DNA from: JALYUM01 sp036688685
GTDB taxonomy: Bacteria > Pseudomonadota > Gammaproteobacteria > Burkholderiales > Burkholderiaceae_D
Reading direction: 5' to 3'
DNA: 64,000 bases
Assembly (NCBI RefSeq): GCF_036688685.1
Contig: NZ_JAQQPS010000005.1
Coordinates: forward strand, 62,001 to 126,000
Shown: positions 26,199 to 35,777 of the stretch, one piece after another
Numbering within the stretch: position 1 is the first letter of the stretch
How the letters are laid out: every line of letters begins with the position of its first letter
Translations under genes and position numbers: made by a program
Notes under the pieces: model-generated
Databases searched by the model: none
Told to the model about the DNA's origin: nothing
The model's input: the letters and a program-made list of their open reading frames with translations, nothing else

Positions 26199-29100
26199 AT
26201 GTCCCCCTTTGCCAAAAAAGCTGTCATTGCCCTGACCATCGTCACCCTCGCCGTCGCCGGTGCTGCAACCTGGAAGATGAAGAAGACGCGCGATGAACGC
26301 GCCCCCACCGGCGCGGCCATCCTGCCCGCCGCCAGCAGCGTGTTTGCCATCAGCAGTTGCACCAGCAAACTGCACGACGACCGGCCGGCCCTGGCGCTGA
26401 TGTTCACCGACAGCGTCGATGCCAGCCAGGCGCTCGACAAACTGATCGTCGTGCGCGACCAGGGCATCCCGGATGACAAGGACCCGGTCAAGGCGGCGCC
26501 GGCCGAGAAACCCGTGGCCGGCGGCTGGATCGTGGGTAGCAATCCGCGCCAGCTGCTGTTTCCGTTCGTGAAACCCGGGCATGCGTACAGCATCAATGTG
26601 GGCGCCGCGCTGGCGGCGGCGTCGGGCGGGCGCACGCTGCCGCAGGCGCATACCTGCGAGGTGAAAAGCGATGCGATGACGCCGTCGTATTTTTTTGCCA
26701 GCAAGGGCACCGTGCTGCCGGCCGGACTGAATGGCGGCCTCCCGGTTGTCACCATTAATATTCCGGAAGTGGACGTGGAGTTCCTGCGCGTCGCACCCGA
26801 GAAGCTGCCGGCCTTCGTCGATTTCGTCACCGGCAAGCGCCGCAACACCGATAGCGATGACAACGACGAGGGCGAGGACTACTATGATGGCAGCCGCAAC
26901 AAGCTCAAAGGGCAGACCTATCCGTACCAGCTGAACGCCCTGAAGAACATGAGCACCAGCGTCTACGCCAACCGCTTCCTCACCAGCGCCGTCGCCGACA
27001 GCCGCAAAACCAGCTTCCTGCCGGTGGAAAAGATCGCCGAACTGAAAGAGCCGGGCATCTACGTGGCCGTCATGCGCCGCCCCGGCCATTTCGACGAGCA
27101 ATACCAGGTGACGTATTTCTATGTCAGCGACATCGGCCTGCACGCGCGCCGCCAGGCCAAATTTACCGACGTTTTCACCACCAGCCTGGGCAGCGGCAAG
27201 GCGCTCGGCGGCATCGACATCGACGTGGTCGGCGCGGCCGGCAAGGTGCTCATGAAGGGTAAGACCGACAGCGACGGACACGCCGCGCTGACCGGCCTGC
27301 CCGACGCCGCGCGCTTGCTGCTGGCCTGGCGCGGCAAAGAGACGTCGATCATCGCGCTGCAGGAGCCGGGCCTGGACCTGGCCGAATTCGACATCGGCGG
27401 CCACCTGCCGCGCGACGTGAAACTGTTCGCCTGGTCCGGGCGAGACCTGTACCGCCCTGGCGAAAAGTTCACCTTGTCGGTGCTTGTGCGCGGTCCTGAC
27501 GGCCAGCCCTTGCCGCCCATGCCGGTCAAGGCCGAACTGAAAAAGCCGAGCGGCGACGTGGTCAGTTCCAGCGTCTGGCAACCGGATGCGAAGCGGCCTG
27601 GCTACCTGCAGCAAACCATCAGCCTGCCGCTCGACGCGGACACCGGCCGCTGGAGCATGGAATTGCGCGCCGACCCAAGTGCCAAACGAGCCGACGCCAT
27701 CGTCAGCTTCCAGGTCGAGGAATTCCTCCCCGAACGGATGAAGCTCACGCTCACCACCGACGACAAGCCGCTGGCCAAAGACGACGCCTTCTCCATCGCC
27801 GTCCAGGGCGACTACCTGTACGGTGCGCCGGCAGCCGGCAACCGCCTGCTCGGCAGTGCGTCACAGGAGCGCGCCCGCAATCCGTTACCGAAAGCGTGGC
27901 CGGGCTTTATCTTCGGCGACTACGCCGACGACAGCACTGCCAAAAAGCGCGCCGAGCTGCCAGAGACCGCGCTCGACGAGGCCGGCAAGGCCAGCATCGA
28001 TGTCCCGTTCGACACCATGGCGACGTCGCCCATGCGCGTGCGCGCGGCCCTGAGCCTGCTCGAATCGGGTGGCCGCCCGGTGGTGCGCTCGATCGAGCGG
28101 ATCTGGTGGCCGGCGGCGGCCATGATCGCGGTGCGGCCCGCCTTCGAGCGCGACGTGGCGCGCGAAGGCAGCATGGCCGAATTTGAACTCATACGCGTGA
28201 CGCCGGCCGGTGTCTTCGCGCCCCTCAAGCAGGCCCAATTCTCGCTGGTGCGCGAGGACCGCGAATACTACTGGCGCTACGACGCCGAGCGCGGCTGGCA
28301 TTCGGGCTACTCGGAAGATGCGGAAATTGTGCAGTCGGGCGCGGTCGAACTGAAGGCACGCACGAAATTGACGCTGCCGGTCGCCTACGGTACCTACCGC
28401 CTCGAGATCACCGACCCGGACACCAAGATCATCACGCGCTACCGTTTTTATGCGGGCTGGAATGCGCAGGATGCGGAAAGCGTGGGCAACCGGCCCGACC
28501 GCGTGCGCCTGCAGCTTGAAGGCGCGCCCGCCACGGCCGGCGGCGAGGTGACCCTGAAAATCAATCCGCCGCACGACGGCGAAGCGCTGGTCCTGGTCGA
28601 AGCGGACAAGGTGTTATGGAGCAAGCGCGTGAGCGTGTCGACCGGCGGCACCAGCGTGACCATCCCGATCGACAAGACCTGGAACCGTTCCGACATGTAT
28701 ATCTCGACGGTGGTGTTCCGCCCCGGCAGCCAGGGCGACCGCGTCACGCCTGCGCGCGCGGTGGGCATGGCCTGGCTGCCGATGGCAAGGCAAACGCGTC
28801 AACTAAAAGTCAGCGTGACGGCGCCGGCGCAGGTGGAGCCGGAAAAACGCACGGTCGCGAAGATCAAGGTCGACAACGCGGGCGGCAAAAAAGTGATGGT
28901 GACCTTGTCCGCGGTCGACGTGGGTATCCTGAACATCACCAGTTTCGCCACGCCCGATCCTTTCGATTTCTTCTTCGGCAAACACCGCTTCGGGCCGGAA
29001 CTGACTGATATCTACGGCAAGCTGATCGAACGGATGGACGGCACCGTGGGTACGCTGAAATGGGGCGGCGACGCCGGCAAGCGCGACACAAAAAGCATGC

Positions 29101-31274
29101 CGAAAAAGGTGAAACTGGTCGACCTGTTCTCCGGCCCCGTGCAGCTCGACGCCAAGGGCGAAGCCAACATCGCCCTCGACATTCCCGATTTCAATGGCAA
29201 CCTGCGCCTGATGGTGGTGGCCGCCAGCGACGACGCCTACGGCAAGGCCGACCGCGAAATGCTGGTTTCGGCGCCCATCGTGGCGGAAATTGCGATGCCG
29301 CGCTTTATCGGGCCGGGCGACAGCGCCGCCGTGGCGCTGGACGTGACGAATATGATGAAGACGGAACAGGAAGTGTCGATCAAGCTGGGCACCGACAAGC
29401 TGTTGAAACTGCCGGACGGCGCGCGCACACTAAAACTGGCGCCGCGTCAGCGCAGCATTCTGCGTTTCAATGTCGAAGCGACTGAACCATACGGTTTATC
29501 CCGTATCACGCTCGACGTGCGCACGGGCGGCGCGAAACCGGTGGTGATCCACCGCGAATTTGCGCTCCAGGTCCAGCCGCCGGTGCCGCGCGAGCGCGAT
29601 GCGCGCCGCATCCGCATCGAACCGGGCGCCAGCGCCACGCTCGACGCGAAAATGGTCGAGCGCTTCCACCTTGGTTCGGCGACGCTGAACGTCACGCTGT
29701 CGAACAAGCCACCACTGAATGTGCGCAGCATCGTCAAAGGGTTGCTCGACTATCCGTACGGCTGCCTCGAGCAAACCACCAGTGCGGCCTACCCGCACGT
29801 GTTCATCGACGAGGCAGGCGCACGGGCCGTGGGCCTGGAGCCGCGCACGCGCGAGCAGCGCGCCCGCTTCATCGAAGGCGCAATCAGCCGCATCGCCGGC
29901 ATGCAGGGTTCAGCCGGCGGTTTCAGATTGTGGCGCGGCGACGATGGCGCCTACGAAAACTGGCTCACGCCCTACGTCACCAGCTTCCTGCTCGACGCGC
30001 GCGAGGCCGGTTTCAACGTGCCGGAAGAGATGACCAAGCGGGCGCAGACCTGGATGGTCGAGCGCCTCAACGACGCGCCGAACCAGTTCCCGGCGCTGCC
30101 CGCGCTGCCGACGGCAAATGCGGCCGGCCTGGTCGACTGGCGCGATTTCTTCGCCAGCTACGACGCGGCGCGCAAAGGCCACCAGCATTTCGCCGAGCTG
30201 TCCCACATCGGCTACATGCTGGCGCGCGAACAAAAGGCGTCGCTGGCGTCGCTGCGCCTGCTGCACGACAAATACCGCAACCGCGCACGCTCGCCGCTGC
30301 CGTTGGTGCAGCTGGGCGTTGCGCTGGCGCTGATGGGCGACGCCAAGCGCAGCGCTGAGGCGATCGACGAAGCGATGAAAAAGCCGTATGGCTTGCGCAG
30401 CGACTGGGAGTGGGAATATCTGGGCGACTACGGCAGCGGCGTGCGCGACCAGGCCATGGCGTATGCGCTGCTGGTGCGCCACAAGATCGAGCATCCGCGC
30501 CGCGAAACCATGCTGCTGGACCTGGCCGATCGGCTCTCCAAGCCGCGTTATTACTATTCGACCCAGGAACGCATCGCCCTGTTCCTGGCCGCGCGTGCCG
30601 CCGGCGGCAGTGCCAGCGAGCCGTGGAAGGCGGTCCTGAACGTCGGCAAGGATGCGAAGTTGATGGAGTCGAAAAACAACGAGGTGCGCGTGCTCGATCC
30701 GGCGCTGGCCGCGCAAGGCATCAAGGTCGACAACACCGGGACGCAGCCGCTATGGATTGAGATTGAGGCCAGCGGCTTCCCGCTCAAGGCGCCGGTGGCC
30801 AACCTGGAAAAAATCGCGCTCGAACGCCAGTGGTTCAACAAGGACGGCACGCCGTGGAAAGCCGGCCCGTTGAAAGTGGGCGACATGATCCTGGTGCGCG
30901 TGAAAGCGACATCGAAGGAGCCGATCGAAAACGGCATGGTGGTCGACCATATTCCGGCCGGACTGGAAGTGGAAAACCTCAACCTGTCGAAAGGGCCGGA
31001 AGCGAAGGAGTTCAAGGTCGAGGGCGTGAACCTGGAAGAGGCGATGAACGACGCGCGCATCAAGCACAAGGAATACCGCGACGACCGTTTCGTCGTCGCC
31101 GCCAGCCTGGACAAGCAGCCGTTGGTACTGTTCTACATGCTGCGCGTGGTCACGCCGGGTAAATTCCAGGTACCAGCCACGTTTGCCGAAGACATGTACC
31201 GCCCCGAGCTGCGCGCGTATGGGGTGGCGCCGGCACCCGTGACGGTGGTGGATCCGCGTAGTGCCAGTAAATAG
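26199..31274 (+). CDS. bacterial alpha-2-macroglobulin (YfhM-like protease trap)
   Basis: A 1691-residue envelope protein that traps attacking proteases. An N-terminal hydrophobic anchor (AVIALTIVTLAVAGAATW) is followed by several MG-type beta domains, including GQPLPPMPVKAELKKPSGD and VQVEEFLPERM-like segments. The thioester motif CLEQ is at residues about 1189-1192 within YPYGCLEQTTSAAYPHVF, followed by the alpha-toroid domain. Unlike E. coli YfhM there is no lipobox cysteine near the N-terminus, so it is anchored by its helix instead. It overlaps pbpC by 14 bases, the usual partner, which repairs cell wall. Confidence 0.95.
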   Translation: MSPFAKKAVIALTIVTLAVAGAATWKMKKTRDERAPTGAAILPAASSVFAISSCTSKLHDDRPALALMFTDSVDASQALDKLIVVRDQGIPDDKDPVKAAPAEKPVAGGWIVGSNPRQLLFPFVKPGHAYSINVGAALAAASGGRTLPQAHTCEVKSDAMTPSYFFASKGTVLPAGLNGGLPVVTINIPEVDVEFLRVAPEKLPAFVDFVTGKRRNTDSDDNDEGEDYYDGSRNKLKGQTYPYQLNALKNMSTSVYANRFLTSAVADSRKTSFLPVEKIAELKEPGIYVAVMRRPGHFDEQYQVTYFYVSDIGLHARRQAKFTDVFTTSLGSGKALGGIDIDVVGAAGKVLMKGKTDSDGHAALTGLPDAARLLLAWRGKETSIIALQEPGLDLAEFDIGGHLPRDVKLFAWSGRDLYRPGEKFTLSVLVRGPDGQPLPPMPVKAELKKPSGDVVSSSVWQPDAKRPGYLQQTISLPLDADTGRWSMELRADPSAKRADAIVSFQVEEFLPERMKLTLTTDDKPLAKDDAFSIAVQGDYLYGAPAAGNRLLGSASQERARNPLPKAWPGFIFGDYADDSTAKKRAELPETALDEAGKASIDVPFDTMATSPMRVRAALSLLESGGRPVVRSIERIWWPAAAMIAVRPAFERDVAREGSMAEFELIRVTPAGVFAPLKQAQFSLVREDREYYWRYDAERGWHSGYSEDAEIVQSGAVELKARTKLTLPVAYGTYRLEITDPDTKIITRYRFYAGWNAQDAESVGNRPDRVRLQLEGAPATAGGEVTLKINPPHDGEALVLVEADKVLWSKRVSVSTGGTSVTIPIDKTWNRSDMYISTVVFRPGSQGDRVTPARAVGMAWLPMARQTRQLKVSVTAPAQVEPEKRTVAKIKVDNAGGKKVMVTLSAVDVGILNITSFATPDPFDFFFGKHRFGPELTDIYGKLIERMDGTVGTLKWGGDAGKRDTKSMPKKVKLVDLFSGPVQLDAKGEANIALDIPDFNGNLRLMVVAASDDAYGKADREMLVSAPIVAEIAMPRFIGPGDSAAVALDVTNMMKTEQEVSIKLGTDKLLKLPDGARTLKLAPRQRSILRFNVEATEPYGLSRITLDVRTGGAKPVVIHREFALQVQPPVPRERDARRIRIEPGASATLDAKMVERFHLGSATLNVTLSNKPPLNVRSIVKGLLDYPYGCLEQTTSAAYPHVFIDEAGARAVGLEPRTREQRARFIEGAISRIAGMQGSAGGFRLWRGDDGAYENWLTPYVTSFLLDAREAGFNVPEEMTKRAQTWMVERLNDAPNQFPALPALPTANAAGLVDWRDFFASYDAARKGHQHFAELSHIGYMLAREQKASLASLRLLHDKYRNRARSPLPLVQLGVALALMGDAKRSAEAIDEAMKKPYGLRSDWEWEYLGDYGSGVRDQAMAYALLVRHKIEHPRRETMLLDLADRLSKPRYYYSTQERIALFLAARAAGGSASEPWKAVLNVGKDAKLMESKNNEVRVLDPALAAQGIKVDNTGTQPLWIEIEASGFPLKAPVANLEKIALERQWFNKDGTPWKAGPLKVGDMILVRVKATSKEPIENGMVVDHIPAGLEVENLNLSKGPEAKEFKVEGVNLEEAMNDARIKHKEYRDDRFVVAASLDKQPLVLFYMLRVVTPGKFQVPATFAEDMYRPELRAYGVAPAPVTVVDPRSASK

Positions 31275-33594
31275 CAAAGTAGCAGGCTGGGTGCGGCGTC
31301 ACCCCTGGCGCGCGTCACTGGCACTGGTGCTGTCGGGCGTGCTGCTGCTGGACCAGCTGTTCCCGCCGCCGATCCCGCGTGATGGTCCCGGCCTGATGGT
31401 GGTGGCGCGCGACGGCTCGCCGCTGCGCGCCTGGCCGGACTCGGACGGCGTGTGGCGCTTCCCCACCACCACCGGGAAGGTGTCGGCGCGCTACCTGGAC
31501 GCGTTACTGACCTACGAAGACCGCTGGTTTTACTGGCACCCAGGGATCAACCCGATCGCCATGTTGCGCGCAGCCTGGCAGTGGAGCGTGAACGGGCGCA
31601 TCGTGTCGGGCGGCTCGACGCTGACCATGCAGGTGGCGCGCGCGATCGAGCCGGTCCCGCGCAGCCTGCGCGGCAAGCTGCGCCAGGTGGCGCGCGCGCT
31701 GCAGCTCGAAGCGCGCCTGTCGAAACGCGAGATTTTGACGCTGTATTTGAACCACGCGCCGATGGGCGGCATTGTCGAAGGCGTGGAAATGGCCAGCCGC
31801 AGCTATCTGGGCAAAAGCGCCGGGCAGCTGTCGGCGGCGGAAGCGGCGTTGCTGGTGGTGCTGCCGCAGGCGCCTTCGCGGCTGCGCCCGGACCGCCATC
31901 CGGCACTGGCGCAAAACGCGCGCGATAAAGTCCTGCGCCGCATGGCGCAATTGGGCCACTGGCGCCAGGCCGAGGTCGACGACGCGCTGATCGAACAGGT
32001 GGGCGCCAACCCGCCGCGCCTGGCCTGGCTGGCGCCGCTGGCGGCCGAGCGCCTGCACCAGGCGCGTGGAAACGGCGCCACCGTCGTGCGCTCGACGCTG
32101 GATCGCGACATGCAGGTGACGCTCGAACGCATGCTGAGCGACCGCGTGGCGCAATTGCCGCGCTTCGTGTCGATGGCGGCGCTGGTCATGGACAGCAAAA
32201 GCATGGAGATCCTGGCGTATGCCGGCTCCGCCGACTTCCAGGATGCGCGCCGCTTCAGCCATGTGGACATGGTGCGCGGGATCCGTTCGCCTGGGTCGAC
32301 ATTGAAACCGTTTCTGTATGCGATGGCGCTCGACGACGGCATCGTCCACTCCGAAAGCCTGCTGGCCGATACGCCACAGTCGTTCGGCGGCTACGATCCC
32401 GGGAATTTCCAGGCCAGTTTTTCGGGACCGGTGAGCGTTTCGGAAGCGCTGCAACGCTCCTTGAACGTGCCGGCCGTCGACCTGCTCGAACGCATCGGGC
32501 CGGCCCGTTTTGCAGCGCGCCTGTCCAGCGCCGGCCTGCGCCTGCGTTTGCCGAAAGACGCCAGCCCCAATCTCTCCATCATCCTGGGTGGCGCGGGCAC
32601 GAGTCTGGAAGAACTGGTGGGTGCGTACCGCTCGCTGGCCGCCGGCGGCATGGCCGGCACGCCGCGCATCACGCCCGATGCGCCGGTACGGGAAGCACGC
32701 ATGATGAGCGCCGGTGCCGCGTTCATCATCCGCAGCATCCTTGAAGGCGGCGGCCATCCGGATCAGCCGTTCGTCGAGAGCGACACCAGCGGTGTGCGCC
32801 TGGCCTGGAAGACCGGCACCAGCTACGGTTTTCGCGATGCGTGGGCGCTGGGCGTGGCCGGGCCGTACACCATGGGCGTGTGGATCGGCCGGCCCGATGG
32901 CACGCCCAACCCCGGCTTCTTTGGCGCCAACATCGCCGCGCCGCTGCTGCAGCAAATTGCGCTGGCCATGCCGCGCGCTGCGGCGGCGCCGCGCGGCCGG
33001 CCGGCGGAGGTGACCAGCGCGACCATCTGCTGGCCGCTGGGCAGCGCTGCCAACATCACGGCGCCGGCGCACTGCCACGCCAGCCGCAGCGCGTGGATCC
33101 TGAATGGCACGATTCCCCCCACCTTGCCGGACCGCCTGCGCGCGCGCAGCCTGCTGGAGACGGCGTGGTTCGATCCGGTCAGCGGCTTGCGCACCACGCC
33201 CGCGTGCAATCCGGCAGCGCAGGCACGCGAGGTGGCGCGCTGGCCGTCGCTGCTGGAAGCCTGGCTGCCGGCCGCCCAGCGCCAGCAGCGCGGCCTGACA
33301 TCCTGGTCGCCCGACTGCCAGCAAGGCGGCAGCGTGGGCAGCATCAAACTGATGGGTCTGAAAAACGGCAGCCGCCTGAAAGCGGCACCGGGACAGGGAC
33401 AGATCGTGGTGACGCTGGACGCGGTGGGCGGCAGCGGCACGCATTACTGGCTGCTCGACGGGCAGCAGACCGCAAACGGCAGCCGCACCGCGAGCCAGGC
33501 GTTTTCACTCACGGCAGCCGGACCGCATACCATTTCGGTGGTCGACGGGGCGGGTCACTATGACAGCGTGGTGTTCGAGGTGGACCGGCTGTGA
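31261..33594 (+). CDS. pbpC: penicillin-binding protein 1C
   Basis: A 777-residue bifunctional peptidoglycan synthase. A membrane anchor near the N-terminus leads to a GT51 glycosyltransferase with the catalytic Glu in TYEDRWFYWHPGIN and GGSTLTMQVAR. The transpeptidase has SxxK (S346, SPGSTLKPF), SLN (RSLNVPAV) and KTG (WKTGTSYGF). A C-terminal BiPBP_C domain of about 90 residues follows. It starts at GTG 31261, inside the end of the alpha-2-macroglobulin gene. The a2M-PBP1C pairing suggests defence and repair of the cell envelope. A hairpin GCGACGG/CCGTCGC (33611-33631, no T-run) follows. Confidence 0.96.
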   Translation: MPVNSKVAGWVRRHPWRASLALVLSGVLLLDQLFPPPIPRDGPGLMVVARDGSPLRAWPDSDGVWRFPTTTGKVSARYLDALLTYEDRWFYWHPGINPIAMLRAAWQWSVNGRIVSGGSTLTMQVARAIEPVPRSLRGKLRQVARALQLEARLSKREILTLYLNHAPMGGIVEGVEMASRSYLGKSAGQLSAAEAALLVVLPQAPSRLRPDRHPALAQNARDKVLRRMAQLGHWRQAEVDDALIEQVGANPPRLAWLAPLAAERLHQARGNGATVVRSTLDRDMQVTLERMLSDRVAQLPRFVSMAALVMDSKSMEILAYAGSADFQDARRFSHVDMVRGIRSPGSTLKPFLYAMALDDGIVHSESLLADTPQSFGGYDPGNFQASFSGPVSVSEALQRSLNVPAVDLLERIGPARFAARLSSAGLRLRLPKDASPNLSIILGGAGTSLEELVGAYRSLAAGGMAGTPRITPDAPVREARMMSAGAAFIIRSILEGGGHPDQPFVESDTSGVRLAWKTGTSYGFRDAWALGVAGPYTMGVWIGRPDGTPNPGFFGANIAAPLLQQIALAMPRAAAAPRGRPAEVTSATICWPLGSAANITAPAHCHASRSAWILNGTIPPTLPDRLRARSLLETAWFDPVSGLRTTPACNPAAQAREVARWPSLLEAWLPAAQRQQRGLTSWSPDCQQGGSVGSIKLMGLKNGSRLKAAPGQGQIVVTLDAVGGSGTHYWLLDGQQTANGSRTASQAFSLTAAGPHTISVVDGAGHYDSVVFEVDRL

Positions 33595-33610
33595 ATCCGG
33601 CTGTGGCGCC

Positions 33611-33631
33611 GCGACGGCGTAAAACCGTCGC
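33611..33631 (+). terminator. hairpin after pbpC, possible weak terminator
   Basis: A 7 bp stem GCGACGG / CCGTCGC with a 7-base loop, 17 bases past the pbpC stop. No T-run follows, so termination may be weak or rho-dependent. Confidence 0.35.
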
Positions 33632-33718
33632 TGCGGCAATCGTATCTCCAAGGCGTTTAATCTGCTGTTAATGCTGGCTGGATAGGCTCGGTTCATTGCC
33701 TTCACCACTGCAGAGAAT

Positions 33719-34360
33719 ATGTCCCAGCAGCTCGCCCTTCCCGAATCGACCGCACGCCCCGCGCGCGCCTGCGCCGGGCAACTTGAACACTTCCGTGCGG
33801 GTGATCCGGGCCGGGCCGGCATCGAGGATTTCATCGCACACGCCTTCCTGGCGACCTATGGCGCGAAGATCAGCCATTTCTGCGACGTCCTGATCGGCTG
33901 CCGCGGCGACGACGGCGCCTGGTCGGCCGCGCTCGGCTATTCGCTGGCGCAGGCCGGCCCGCTGTTTCTCGAACATTACCTGGACACGCCGCTCGAAGTG
34001 GCGATCGGCCAGCATCTGGCGCAGCCGGTCACGCGTACGCAGATCGTCGAAGTGGGCAACCTGGCGGCCCGGCACCCCGGCGCCGCGCGCGAACTGATCG
34101 TCCTTACCACGCACCTGCTGCACGGCATGGGCCTGCAGCAGGTCGCATTCACGGCCACGGCCAGCCTGCTCAATTCGTTTGGACGGCTGAGTCTACGGCC
34201 GCAAGCCCTTGCCCCCGCCGACCCCGCGCGCCTGCCTGGCGCCGGGCGCCAGTGGGGTTCTTATTACGACACCCAGCCACACGTCATGTTTGGCGATATC
34301 CGATATGGACATGAAAAACTTGCTCGACTCTTTGCCCGACAATCCCGTACTGCTCAGTAA
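33719..34360 (+). CDS. thermostable-hemolysin family protein
   Basis: A 213-residue protein carrying the T_hemolysin domain across almost its full length: FIAHAFLATYGAKISHFCDV, AALGYSLAQAGPLFLEHYLD, TRTQIVEVGNLAARHPGAAR and FTATASLLNSFGRLSLRP. The name comes from a Vibrio haemolysin. The EVGNLA region resembles GNAT and autoinducer-synthase-like folds, so an acyl- or acetyl-transferase activity is plausible (inference). There is no signal peptide, which argues against a secreted toxin. It is the first gene of a same-strand run; the next gene starts inside it. Confidence 0.88.
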   Translation: MSQQLALPESTARPARACAGQLEHFRAGDPGRAGIEDFIAHAFLATYGAKISHFCDVLIGCRGDDGAWSAALGYSLAQAGPLFLEHYLDTPLEVAIGQHLAQPVTRTQIVEVGNLAARHPGAARELIVLTTHLLHGMGLQQVAFTATASLLNSFGRLSLRPQALAPADPARLPGAGRQWGSYYDTQPHVMFGDIRYGHEKLARLFARQSRTAQ

Positions 34361-35777
34361 CGGGCAGCGCACGCTCGACCGCGCCGCCCTGGCGCAGCGG
34401 GTCGCTTGCGTGGTCGCCGCCCTGCAGGCGCGCCAGGCGCCCCGGGCCGCCGTCGCCATCCTGGCCGACAACGATCCGGAGTGGCTGGTGGTCGACCTGG
34501 CCACCCAGGCGCTGGGCGTGGCGCTGGTGCCGCTGCCGCTCTTCTTCACGCCGGAACAATGGCGCCACGTGCTGCACGCGAGCGGCGCCCAGGCCCTCTT
34601 TTGCGCCGATCCGGGCCTGGCTGCGCTATTCGGCTTTCGCACGTCGATCGCCTGCGGTGGCCTGCTCGGCCTGTATGCCGGCGCACAGGCAGCGGCGCCG
34701 GCGCCACTCGAGGACGTCCAGAAGATCACCTTCACTTCCGGCACGACGGCCACCCCAAAAGGCGTCTGCCTGAGCACGGCGCAACAATGGGACCTGGCGC
34801 GCGCGCTGCACGGCGCTCTCGGGCCGCTACGCCTGGAACGCCATTTGTGCCTGTTGCCATTCGCCGTCCTGCTGGAAAACATCGCCGGTCCTTATACGGC
34901 GCTGCTGTCGGGCGCGACCACGTTTTGCCCGCCGCTGAGCGAAACCGGCCTGTCCGGCGCCAGTGGTTTCGACCCGCAGGTATGCATGGACGCCATCGCC
35001 CGCTACGCGCCCCACAGCATCATCCTGGTGCCGCAAATGCTGCAGGCGCTGGTGGCCGCGGCCGCACCGAACGATGCGCGTCTGCGCAGCCTGCGCTTTG
35101 TCGCCGTCGGCGGGGGCAAGACGGCGCCCGCGCTGCTGGCGGCGGCACGGGAGCGCGGCCTGCCGGTGTACGAAGGCTACGGCCTGTCCGAATGCGCCTC
35201 GGTGGTGGCGCTGAACCTGCCCGGCGCCGAGCGCGCCGGCAGCGTCGGGCGCCCGCTAGCCAATCGCGCCGTGCGCATCGCGCCGGACGGCGAGATCCTG
35301 GTCGGCGCCACCGTGGTGCGCTACCTGGGCCAGGAGCCGTCGGACGACAGCGTGCTGGCCACCGGCGACCTGGGCCACCTCGATCCCGACGGTTTCCTGT
35401 ACGTCGACGGGCGCAAGAAAGACGTGCTGATCACCGGCTTCGGCCGCAATGTGTCGCCCGAATGGCCGGAATCGGCGCTCACCGGCACCGGCGTGATAGC
35501 CCAGGCCATGGTGGTCGGCGAAGCGCAGGCGCATCTGGCCGCCCTGATCGTCCCGGCCCGCGCCGGCCTCGACGAAGCCACGCTGGCCGCGGCGGTGGCG
35601 CGCGCGAATGCGACCTTGCCCGACTACGCCCGCATAGCGCGCTGGGTGGCGGTGGCGCCGTTCACCCCGGCCAATGGCCTGGCCACCGCCAATGGCCGGC
35701 CGCGGCGCGCACTGATCCAGACCCACTTCGCGTCCCACATCGCGGCCCTTTTCGACCCACAGGAATCCCTCCCATGA
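34305..35777 (+). CDS. AMP-dependent acyl-CoA synthetase/ligase
   Basis: A 490-residue adenylate-forming enzyme. The phosphate-binding loop is KITFTSGTTATPKGV, A5 is EGYGLSECASVV, A7/A8 are GDLGHLDPDGFLYVDGRKKD. At the end of the C-terminal subdomain the segment TANGRPRR (residues about 461-468) stands where PxxGKxxR is expected, so the catalytic lysine appears to be replaced by arginine 465. It probably activates a carboxylic (fatty) acid as an adenylate. It starts 56 bases inside the hemolysin-family gene; ATG 34311 is an alternative start. Confidence 0.87.
   Translation: MDMKNLLDSLPDNPVLLSNGQRTLDRAALAQRVACVVAALQARQAPRAAVAILADNDPEWLVVDLATQALGVALVPLPLFFTPEQWRHVLHASGAQALFCADPGLAALFGFRTSIACGGLLGLYAGAQAAAPAPLEDVQKITFTSGTTATPKGVCLSTAQQWDLARALHGALGPLRLERHLCLLPFAVLLENIAGPYTALLSGATTFCPPLSETGLSGASGFDPQVCMDAIARYAPHSIILVPQMLQALVAAAAPNDARLRSLRFVAVGGGKTAPALLAAARERGLPVYEGYGLSECASVVALNLPGAERAGSVGRPLANRAVRIAPDGEILVGATVVRYLGQEPSDDSVLATGDLGHLDPDGFLYVDGRKKDVLITGFGRNVSPEWPESALTGTGVIAQAMVVGEAQAHLAALIVPARAGLDEATLAAAVARANATLPDYARIARWVAVAPFTPANGLATANGRPRRALIQTHFASHIAALFDPQESLP

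Noticed and set aside
31504..33444. 646-codon minus-strand frame over pbpC
   Set aside because: Antisense shadow; pbpC has all catalytic motifs on the other strand.
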